DNA of 50,251 nt, taken from the NCBI GenBank assembly GCA_900556135.1, contig USNR01000006.1, forward strand, positions 1 to 50,251, given 5' to 3'. Shown in pieces: positions 43,362-49,537 of the stretch. The notes beneath the pieces were generated by a model. The model saw only the letters and a list, made by a program, of their open reading frames with translations, was not told the DNA's origin and ran no database searches. Origin of the DNA: an uncultured Clostridium sp. Lineage in GTDB: Bacteria > Bacillota > Clostridia > TANB77 > CAG-508. The position numbers and the translations under genes were made by a program. Positions within the stretch are counted from its first letter, which is position 1. Each line of letters opens with the position of its first letter.

Positions 43362-43529
43362 TATATAATAGAAAAGTCAGTATGGAGCTTTTCTATTATA
43401 TAAATATATTGTACAGAAAATTTATTTCATAAATTTTCGCACGCTAACAAATTTACTGAAATTTTCAATTTTATGGATAAGCATAATTAGTACAGTAAAG
43501 GCTTAAAATTGAAAATTTCAGATTTGTTC
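43362..43529 (-). repeat. dispersed intergenic repeat, copy B (inverted relative to copy A)
   Basis: Read on the minus strand it starts GAACAAATCTGAAATTTTCA 6 nt after the rarA stop codon and follows copy A (38899-39063) almost base for base to the final hairpin. The loop of that last hairpin is a rearranged segment. Confidence 0.8.
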
Positions 43530-43535
43530 TTCGCA

Positions 43536-44777
43536 TTATTCACAGTTCTCGTCTTTTATATAATATTTCGTTCCAAGCATTTTATCCGGCAAATATTGCT
43601 GTTCCACATAATGACCCGGATAGTCATGTGGATATTTGTATCCTACATGATATCCATCTTTTTTCATTGCCTCTACAGGAGCATTTCTTATGTGCATAGG
43701 CACTTCTCCAGTATCCATAGTTGCGACATCTTCTAACGCTCTATTTATCGCTAAATATGAAGCATTTGATTTTTTAGAAGTTGCAACATATACTGCTGCT
43801 TCTGCTAGTATAATTCTTGCCTCAGGCATTCCAACTAAGTGTACTGCTTGCATAGCATTTGTTGCCACAACTAGTGCATTAGGATTTGCCATTCCAACAT
43901 CTTCTGCTGCCGAAATAACAATCCTTCTAGCCAAAAACATAGGATCTTCTCCTCCATTTAAAGCTCTCGCCAAATAGAATATAGAAGCATCCGCGTCACT
44001 TCCCCTTAGAGATTTTATAAATGCACTTATATTATCATAATGACTATCTCCATTTTTATCAAAAATAGCCTTTCTACTTTGTACACTCTCTTTCGCTACT
44101 TCATCTGTAATTTCAATGTAACCATCACTATTCATTTTTGTGGTTAACACAGCAACTTCCAGTCCATTTAAAGCTGTACGCACATCCCCATTAGCTGTTT
44201 GGGCTATTTTATAAAGAATCTCGTCTGTAACTTTTATTTTATATTCTGCTAAACCTTCTTTACTGGTTAATGCTTTTTTCAAAACTGTATATACATTTTC
44301 TGCCGAAAGTGGCTCTAGTTTGAATACCATAGACCTTGAAATTAATGCCTTATTTACTTCGAAATATGGATTTTCCGTTGTCGCTCCAATAAGAATAACT
44401 GTACCATTCTCTACAAATGGCAATAGTGCGTCTTGTTGCAACTTATTAAATCTATGTATCTCATCTATAAATAATATACATTTCCCAGATGGATTTAAAA
44501 GTGGATTCTTTGCCTCTTCTATAACATTTTTTATATCACTAACACCTGATGTTACTGCATTTAATTTTGTAAATTTATATTTAGTTGTATGGCTAATTAC
44601 TCTTGCTAATGAAGTCTTACCACATCCTGGAGGCCCCCATAGAATTATACTAGATAATCTATCAGCTTTAATTGTCCTATATAAAATCTTATCTTTACCT
44701 AAAATATGTTCTTGCCCAACATAATCATCTAAAGTTTTCGGACTCATTCTATATGCTAGTGGCTCGCTACTTCCCAT
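43536..44777 (-). CDS. rarA: replication-associated recombination protein RarA (MgsA)
   Basis: A 413-aa AAA+ ATPase that remodels stalled replication forks. It has Walker A GPPGCGKT (48-55), Walker B ILFIDEIHRF (101-110), and GATTENPYFEVNKALISRS (sensor 1). The C-terminal clamp-like MgsA domain follows (SLRGSDADASIFYLARAL, GGEDPMFLARR, NPSLVVA-like stretch). Length is normal. GAAAGGA precedes the ATG. It is co-transcribed after ruvA, 55 bp downstream, and both support DNA recombination and repair. Confidence 0.95.
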   Translation of the reverse strand: MGSSEPLAYRMSPKTLDDYVGQEHILGKDKILYRTIKADRLSSIILWGPPGCGKTSLARVISHTTKYKFTKLNAVTSGVSDIKNVIEEAKNPLLNPSGKCILFIDEIHRFNKLQQDALLPFVENGTVILIGATTENPYFEVNKALISRSMVFKLEPLSAENVYTVLKKALTSKEGLAEYKIKVTDEILYKIAQTANGDVRTALNGLEVAVLTTKMNSDGYIEITDEVAKESVQSRKAIFDKNGDSHYDNISAFIKSLRGSDADASIFYLARALNGGEDPMFLARRIVISAAEDVGMANPNALVVATNAMQAVHLVGMPEARIILAEAAVYVATSKKSNASYLAINRALEDVATMDTGEVPMHIRNAPVEAMKKDGYHVGYKYPHDYPGHYVEQQYLPDKMLGTKYYIKDENCE

Positions 44778-44802
44778 AATATTGTATCATTCCTTTCTCA
44801 CA

Positions 44803-44832
44803 ACTGAAAATTGAAAATTTTCAGATTTGTTC
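44803..44832 (-). repeat. partial copy of the stop-codon-linked repeat motif
   Basis: Directly after the ruvA stop codon (44833-44835) the minus strand reads GAACAAATCTGAAA, then a stem CTGAAAAT/ATTTTCAG. It matches the start of copies A and B and lies in the ruvA-rarA intercistronic gap. Confidence 0.7.
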
Positions 44833-45426
44833 TTATGCTAAATATTGCAATGCTTCTTTTATTTTATCTTCTAATGTTTCAGCTTTTATCTTAGGCAAAA
44901 TTTTATTTATTTCAAATCTTTTAAAGCCTAATACTTGTAGTGCTTGTATTAATTCTTCAAAATCTTCCTTTGATACTGTTTCTGTTATATTTTCGTCTTC
45001 ATGCGGAATCTGCATTGCATCTTCTGTTTTAATTTTATCCTTCAATTCTAAAATAATTCGTTGAGCAGTTTTAGGTCCTATTCCCTGTAATTTTTTTAAT
45101 GTGTTAACATCATTAGTGATAACAGCCAAAGCAAATTTTGATGGTGTTATATTTGATAATATATTAATAGCTGACTTTGCACCTATTCCTCCAACAGATA
45201 TTAATAATTCAAACATTGTAAGTTCTTCGTTTGTATTAAATCCATAAATGCTAACATCATCTTCTCTAACTCTTAAAAAAGTATATACCTTTACTTTGCT
45301 ATCTAAATCTGGTAATTGTTCTATTGCAGTTTTTGCCATAGAAACTTTATACCCAATTCCATTAACATCTATAATTATATATTCTTCCTGCTTTACCTCA
45401 AGGTTTCCTTTTAAATATGCTATCAT
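44833..45426 (-). CDS. ruvA: Holliday junction branch migration protein RuvA
   Basis: A 197-aa subunit that tetramerises on Holliday junctions and recruits RuvB. Domain I is the OB-fold (MIAYLKGNLEVKQEEYIIID), domain II the helix-hairpin-helix (ISVGGIGAKSAINILS, LQGIGPKTAQRIILELKDK), and domain III the C-terminal RuvB-binding helices. The start ATG at 45426 follows AAGGAG; an ATG 15 bp upstream is inside it. No ruvB or ruvC is adjacent; instead rarA is downstream. The promoter is at 45470-45497. Confidence 0.96.
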   Translation of the reverse strand: MIAYLKGNLEVKQEEYIIIDVNGIGYKVSMAKTAIEQLPDLDSKVKVYTFLRVREDDVSIYGFNTNEELTMFELLISVGGIGAKSAINILSNITPSKFALAVITNDVNTLKKLQGIGPKTAQRIILELKDKIKTEDAMQIPHEDENITETVSKEDFEELIQALQVLGFKRFEINKILPKIKAETLEDKIKEALQYLA

Positions 45427-45469
45427 ATGTTGCTCCTTCAAACAAACAAATTTTCTTCATTTCTATCAT

Positions 45470-45497
45470 ATTGTATCATATTTTCAGTATTTTTCAA
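45470..45497 (-). promoter_or_regulatory. promoter of the ruvA-rarA operon
   Basis: Minus-strand TTGAAA (45492-45497), a 16-bp spacer ending in TGA, and TACAAT (45470-45475), so an extended -10. Confidence 0.6.
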
Positions 45498-45524
45498 GAG
45501 CAAATTATAAGATTTACATTTTAA

Positions 45525-45686
45525 TTACAGTTCATCAATGTTACTGTCTTCTTCACCACGTTCTTCCTCTTCTTCTGGCTTTTGCCCCAAATCTTTACCA
45601 TATACTTTTTCATACTCTTCAATGAACTTCTTAACTTGTTCTCTATTTCCTTCGTGAAATCTAAAAACTATACATTGAAAATTCAA
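45525..45686 (-). CDS. hypothetical 53-aa acidic protein
   Basis: A short frame reading NFQCIVFRFHEGNREQVKKF, IEEYEKVYGKDL, then an acidic PEEEEERGEED tail, ending DEL. I place the start at TTG (45686), with GGAAG 7 nt ahead; a GTG two codons upstream is also possible. The N-terminal half looks like a compact alpha/beta motif. It lies about 100 bp upstream of ruvA and reads in the same direction. I do not recognise it. The coding evidence is base usage, a good ribosome binding site and position. Confidence 0.55.
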   Translation of the reverse strand: MNFQCIVFRFHEGNREQVKKFIEEYEKVYGKDLGQKPEEEEERGEEDSNIDEL

Positions 45687-45919
45687 ATGCACACTTCCTT
45701 TCTTTTTTATTATATTTTTTATTTACTTATCAGTCAATTTCATTTACCAGCAATTACATCCACTTATCGGTTGTTTTCTTTCAAAATTTCTTTATTTCTC
45801 TTGTTTTTTAACTTTTTCTAAAGTTTTTAATTTATAAAAACTTCTCATATTTTTACTTTTCTAGAATTACGTTTGGATTTCTTCAAAGAAAGAATCTTTT
45901 CATTGGCTAAAAATTAAAA

Positions 45920-45978
45920 CTAAAATAAAAAACAAGAATAGAGCATGACTATAATCACACTTGCCCCTATTCTTGTTA
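45920..45978 (-). terminator. terminator of the candidate small RNA
   Basis: Minus-strand AACAAGAATAG pairs with CTATTCTTGTT (11 bp), with an inner GCA/TGC stem, then TTTTTTATTTT. Confidence 0.75.
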
Positions 45979-45993
45979 CTTCTTAAAAATATT
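45921..45993 (-). ncRNA. candidate small RNA of about 70 nt
   Basis: A perfect-consensus promoter (46000-46028) starts about 15 nt before a strong intrinsic terminator hairpin. The whole transcript is little more than the hairpin with a loop of about 25 nt. There is no coding frame in it. Function unknown. Confidence 0.5.
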
Positions 45994-45999
45994 ATCGTT

Positions 46000-46028
46000 A
46001 TTATATATCCAAGTTATGAGCCTGTCAA
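46000..46028 (-). promoter_or_regulatory. perfect-consensus promoter of the candidate small RNA
   Basis: Minus-strand TTGACA (46023-46028), a 17-bp spacer and TATAAT (46000-46005). It resembles the orphan promoter at 13067-13095, also in the spacer (TTGACAGG, then TA.CTTG). Confidence 0.75.
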
Positions 46029-46260
46029 TCATTTTTCATCGACAAAATTTTACACTTTTCTTTATCATTATGCATTTATTTTCAAACCCCACAACTAGTA
46101 GTGGTTTTTTTTGTTTGTCATTTATTGTTACTTGTGTTCAACATATTGTGTTTCACTGTGCAACACTATTACAAGCCCCTATTGCTTTACCAACTATAAT
46201 CCCAAGCCTCTTCTCCAGACCGTTGGTGTATCTATTTTTTGTAATTGTTCTACTGTGACA

Positions 46261-46398
46261 TCATATTTTAGATAAAATATAGGGGCGAACCACTTTGCGG
46301 TCATAGTTTGAGCCACCATCCGAAGCGAACATGTCGTCGCTGTGCGAAAAAGCTTCACCACAGTCAACAATGCCAGGACCCCAATAGCAATAGCCTGC
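46261..46398 (-). pseudogene. remnant of a surface-protein C-terminus
   Basis: A 45-codon frame without a start, immediately after an in-frame stop, reading AGYCYWGPGIVDCGEAF, DDMFASDGGSNYDRK and VVRPYILSKI before a stop. A Gly/Trp/Cys-rich stretch ending in VRP is common at the C-termini of prepilin-anchored surface proteins in clostridia. The segment is visibly richer in G+C than its surroundings, with codons such as GAC, CGC and TCG. The identity is inferred and weak. Confidence 0.35.
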
Positions 46399-46498
46399 TC
46401 AAAATTTTTTATTTAAATTTTGGACTTTTTAATTTGTAACACAAATTTAAAAAAAGAATAATATATACCATACAAATTCTTTTAAGGAGGTATTTTAC

Positions 46499-46603
46499 AT
46501 GGGAAATTGTTGTTGTAATAATGGTGAACTTTTATGGTTCATAATCTTATTCCTTTTACTATTCTGTTGCGGATGTGGAAACACATGCTGTTGCAATCGT
46601 TAG
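46499..46603 (+). CDS. Cys-rich membrane micropeptide 1 (34 aa)
   Basis: MGNCCCNNGELLW, then a hydrophobic helix, FIILFLLLF, then CCGCGNTCCCNR. It has nine cysteines in two clusters flanking a single membrane helix. TTTAAGGAGG precedes the ATG by 8 nt, so it is a real start. Upstream, CATACAAAT resembles a sporulation sigma (E/K) -10 element. A similar 41-aa peptide follows 50 bp downstream. Unrecognised; a spore-coat or metal-binding role is conceivable. Confidence 0.7.
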   Translation: MGNCCCNNGELLWFIILFLLLFCCGCGNTCCCNR

Positions 46604-46653
46604 TAGTACTACTTAGTATATAACATACCTTAATTTTAAAGGAGGTGAATCAC

Positions 46654-46779
46654 ATGCAAGAAAATAGATGTTGTGGTGGCGGATGCGGATTCGGTGGCGA
46701 TAACTGCTGCTGGATATTCATAATCCTTATAATAATCTGCTGCTGTTGCGGAGGCAACAGAGGATGTGGATGTTGCTAA
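46654..46779 (+). CDS. Cys/Gly-rich membrane micropeptide 2 (41 aa)
   Basis: MQENRCCGGGCGFGGDNCCW, then IFIILIIICCCCGG, then NRGCGCC. Eleven cysteines are arranged around one hydrophobic segment, as in the peptide just upstream, with which it is probably co-transcribed. AAAGGAGGTGA lies 6 nt before the ATG, a strong ribosome binding site. The codons TGC and GGC are unusually frequent for this AT-rich chromosome. Confidence 0.75.
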   Translation: MQENRCCGGGCGFGGDNCCWIFIILIIICCCCGGNRGCGCC

Positions 46780-46806
46780 TTCATAATAAAGATTAGTTAA
46801 GTAATC

Positions 46807-46838
46807 ATAAAAAACGAGGTTTATTCAAACCTCGTTTA
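46807..46838 (-). terminator. terminator of the recA-gerW operon
   Basis: An 11-bp stem AAACGAGGTTT/AAACCTCGTTT with a 4-nt loop and a minus-strand T-run; on the plus strand it may also end the Cys-rich peptide transcript. Confidence 0.75.
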
Positions 46839-46851
46839 ACTTTCCTATTAA

Positions 46852-47484
46852 CTACTCCTCATCATAGTCTTCTGTTTCATCATACTCAAAATCATATTCT
46901 TCTATTGGTTTATGTCTATTGCTTTTCTTTGGTTTTACCGCTGTAATATTTTCTTCTACTACTATTGTCCCTTTATTGCTTTCTGTTCCTTCTCTTACTT
47001 TTTGCTCCTGTTCTTTTTTGGATTGCATCTCTTTTTCTTTTATTCTCATTGCTTGTACTTTTTCTTCTTTTTTATTTTGAAGCTGTTTGTTCATTGTTGT
47101 ATTTAGTTTTTCCATTAGTTCTGGTACATAATCTATTAGTCTATCCAGACATGAATTATGGTCTACTGGCAATAATTTTACAGAGTTTGGTGTAACCACT
47201 AGAAAAGCAATTGGTGATATGCTAACGCCTGCTCCTGATCCACCTCCAAATGGTAATCTATATTGTACCTGTTCTTCTTTCTCTCTTTTTGTGTATTCAT
47301 CTATAGTTTCTCCTCTAAATTCGCTTCCTCCTGCTGCAAATCCAAATCCAACTTTTGAAATTGGAATTATTACAGTATTGTTTGATGCCTGTATTGGCTC
47401 TCCTATTATTTTATCTACGTCCACCATATCTTTTATGCTATTCATAGCTGTATTCATAAGATTCTCTATTGGATGTTCGCTCAT
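46852..47484 (-). CDS. gerW: sporulation protein GerW (YtfJ)
   Basis: A 210-aa protein of the YtfJ/GerW family: EHPIENLMNTAMNSIKDMVD, VIIPISKVGFGFAAGGSEF, PFGGGSGAGVSISPIAFLVV. In Bacillus it is made in the forespore and affects spore germination. The C-terminal ~70 residues are Lys/Glu-rich and end in an acidic tyrosine stretch (DFEYDETEDYDEE), longer than usual. I start at the ATG 47484 with AAGGAG upstream; GTG at 47496 is too close to it. The gene overlaps the end of ytfI by 47 bp. It is the last gene of the operon. Confidence 0.9.
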   Translation of the reverse strand: MSEHPIENLMNTAMNSIKDMVDVDKIIGEPIQASNNTVIIPISKVGFGFAAGGSEFRGETIDEYTKREKEEQVQYRLPFGGGSGAGVSISPIAFLVVTPNSVKLLPVDHNSCLDRLIDYVPELMEKLNTTMNKQLQNKKEEKVQAMRIKEKEMQSKKEQEQKVREGTESNKGTIVVEENITAVKPKKSNRHKPIEEYDFEYDETEDYDEE

Positions 47485-48151
47485 TCTTATCAACACTCCT
47501 TTTTATTAGATATATTACATATATAATATGTACCAATTTTGCACTAATTATACAATCTAGGTTAATTTTGTATAATGTTTTATTTCTATATATTGGCATA
47601 ACCTCATATTTGTAATTGCTTCTCAATTGTTCACTTGTTTGTTTTTTTACTTGTACTAAATGTGGCAATATATTTGCTATTATTATTGATATAATTCCAA
47701 TCAAATATGATGTTAATACTACATCTTCTGTTCCAACTTTTACACCTAAGTCCAATTTTTCCAATAAGACTTGTGTTTTCTTTATCTGTTTAATTATTTT
47801 TGTTCTTTCATTTCTGTTTTTTAGTACATTTTCTTTAATGTCTTTTATTATATTTTTTACTTCTATATTTTTCTCCTCTACTTTTATCTTTTCTTTTATA
47901 TACTGACTAGCTAGCTTTTGTTTATTAAGCTTAATCTTTATCCAATGAACATTAAATATCTTTAACGAAATTTGAACTACCATTTTGGAATTATTTTTTT
48001 GTCTATCGTCTTTAGTACTCCTATTTCTTGTATTATCTATATCTAGTTTGCTTATCTTGATTTCTATTTTTGAACTTATCACCAGTATTGTTAACAAAAG
48101 TATAATAGATATAACCATAACCGCAAAATACGACAAAAATACTAATATCAT
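47438..48151 (-). CDS. ytfI: DUF2953 protein (YtfI-like)
   Basis: A 237-aa protein with an N-terminal membrane helix (about residues 3-24) and a DUF2953 C-terminal part (KLDLGVKVGTEDVVLTSYLI, GIISIIIANILPHLV, YRNKTLYKINLDCIISAKLVH). In Bacillus and clostridia it lies next to ytfJ/gerW, and this is the case here. Its molecular function is unknown. The start is placed at the inner ATG, where AAAGGGAA precedes it; the first ATG lacks a site. The C-terminus overlaps the gerW start by 47 bp in another frame. Confidence 0.85.
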   Translation of the reverse strand: MILVFLSYFAVMVISIILLLTILVISSKIEIKISKLDIDNTRNRSTKDDRQKNNSKMVVQISLKIFNVHWIKIKLNKQKLASQYIKEKIKVEEKNIEVKNIIKDIKENVLKNRNERTKIIKQIKKTQVLLEKLDLGVKVGTEDVVLTSYLIGIISIIIANILPHLVQVKKQTSEQLRSNYKYEVMPIYRNKTLYKINLDCIISAKLVHIIYVIYLIKRSVDKNERTSNRESYEYSYE

Positions 48152-48268
48152 GCTTATTCCCTTTCCTTTCATTGTTAGTCCGTTTATTGTACCTTTTCCT
48201 TTTTATGGAATAATTATAATATTAGTATTTACATTTATTTCTATTTTAAACATATATTATTTTATTTT

Positions 48269-49027
48269 TTATGCTATTTTATTTCTATTTTTCTCTACTG
48301 AAATGTCGCCAAATAATTCTTCTTGAGTTGTTATAACCTTACTTCTTCTTGATAATTCTAATAGTCCAGAAAATGCTGTTATAACTTCTTCTTTGTTGCA
48401 TTTTTGTAATGAGAATAGTGTGTTAAACACAAATTTGGGTTTTCTCATTAATTCCTTTAACATAAATTTAACTTTACTTGCAACTGTGTATGTATCTGTT
48501 ATGGCAATTTTATCTATATTTTTAGCATTCTCATTTTGTTTATCTTTATTTCTTTGTACCAATTCTGCATATGTCTTTGATAAATCTTCAGAGCAGTATT
48601 CTCTTTCTAATTTTTGTTTTGGTAATTCAATTGTTTCTGGTGTTTTATAATATCTAATACTGCTATTTTCATACATAGATTTTAAACTCTTGGTTATTTC
48701 TTTATACTTTTTATACTCAATAATTCTACGTAATAATTCTTCCTCTGAAATTTCCTCTGTTTCTTCATTATCCTGAGGTAGAATTTTTTTAGATTTTATA
48801 TATATTAAAGTAGAAGCCATAATCAAAAATTCGCTTGTTATTTCCAAATTCATTGCTTCCATTTTATTGATATATTCAATATATTGCTCTGTTATCTCAT
48901 TCAACTTCACATCACAAATATCCATTTTATTTTTATCAATAAGATGGCATAACAAATCCAATGGTCCTTCAAAGTTTTCTATTTTTATAGCATATTTATT
49001 TGTTTCTAGTGTTAATACGTTTTTCAT
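48269..49027 (-). CDS. scpA: segregation and condensation protein A (ScpA)
   Basis: The kleisin subunit of the SMC-ScpAB condensin. At 252 aa it has the N-terminal SMC-binding helix set (ENFEGPLDLLCHLIDKNKMD, ICDVKLNEITEQYIEYINKM) and the C-terminal winged helix (KPKFVFNTLFSLQKCNKEEV, ITAFSGLLELSRRSKVI). ScpB, its usual partner and downstream neighbour in Firmicutes, is not next to it. It has no clear ribosome binding site at the given ATG (the leader is AT-rich), so a coupled or weak start is likely. It is 48 bp downstream of recX. Confidence 0.94.
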   Translation of the reverse strand: MKNVLTLETNKYAIKIENFEGPLDLLCHLIDKNKMDICDVKLNEITEQYIEYINKMEAMNLEITSEFLIMASTLIYIKSKKILPQDNEETEEISEEELLRRIIEYKKYKEITKSLKSMYENSSIRYYKTPETIELPKQKLEREYCSEDLSKTYAELVQRNKDKQNENAKNIDKIAITDTYTVASKVKFMLKELMRKPKFVFNTLFSLQKCNKEEVITAFSGLLELSRRSKVITTQEELFGDISVEKNRNKIA

Positions 49028-49075
49028 TTTTGTTTAGCTAAAAATAAATATATTTTTGCCATACTCCTTTCAAAT

Positions 49076-49525
49076 TTAGTCTATTTCTTTTAAAGCTTCT
49101 CCAACACTTTCTTTCATATAGCCTTTTTTCAATAGATATTGCATTATTTCATCTTTTGTTAGACAACTTGATTTTTTAATGGTTATTTTTCTTGCAGATT
49201 CAAATTCATAATCAACCAGTGTTTCTTTGTTTTTAATTATATAATCATCAATCAAATTGCTTGGTATTCCTTTTGTAGCAAGCTTATATCTAATTTCCTT
49301 TATTGATAAATTATTTAATGCCATAAACTCATTAACTGCTCTTTCTATATAATTGCAATCGTCTATATATCCATTTTCTTCAAGTTCTTCTATTACATTA
49401 TTAAGCATTTCATTATCTATAACATTATAAAATTTATTTTTTACTTCCTGCTTACTTCTTTTTTTATATAATACATATTTTAATACCTTAGACTTTGCTT
49501 TGTCAAATTCTTCTATTGAATACAC
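49076..49525 (-). CDS. recX: regulatory protein RecX
   Basis: A 149-aa modulator of RecA filaments with the repeated three-helix RecX folds (VLKYVLYKKRSKQEVKNKF, NNVIEELEENGYIDD and then AVNEFMALNNLSIKEIRYKL). A GTG start is used (49525) with AGGAG 9 nt upstream, 12 bp after the recA stop; the two are clearly co-transcribed. RecX in most bacteria limits RecA activity, so linkage with recA is expected. Confidence 0.93.
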   Translation of the reverse strand: MYSIEEFDKAKSKVLKYVLYKKRSKQEVKNKFYNVIDNEMLNNVIEELEENGYIDDCNYIERAVNEFMALNNLSIKEIRYKLATKGIPSNLIDDYIIKNKETLVDYEFESARKITIKKSSCLTKDEIMQYLLKKGYMKESVGEALKEID

Positions 49526-49537
49526 TGTGTTTTACTC

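Larger units (their letters stand above)
45687..46498. other. ~810-bp mostly non-coding region
   Basis: Contains a candidate small RNA gene with promoter and terminator (45920-46028), a GC-richer gene remnant (46261-46398), a plus-strand hairpin CCACAACTAGTAGTGG with an 8-T run (46085-46116) with no gene before it, and the leader of the Cys-rich peptides. No other frame looks coding. Confidence 0.6.

Noticed and set aside
46085..46116. Plus-strand hairpin CCACAACTAGTAGTGG followed by eight T as terminator of a gene
   Set aside because: No plus-strand gene or convincing promoter precedes it, so it is only recorded as a hairpin in the intergenic entry.
46261..46398. Considered an RNA gene because of high G+C content
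   Set aside because: Only short stems form, whereas one frame gives a continuous Gly/Cys/Trp-rich peptide to a stop codon.
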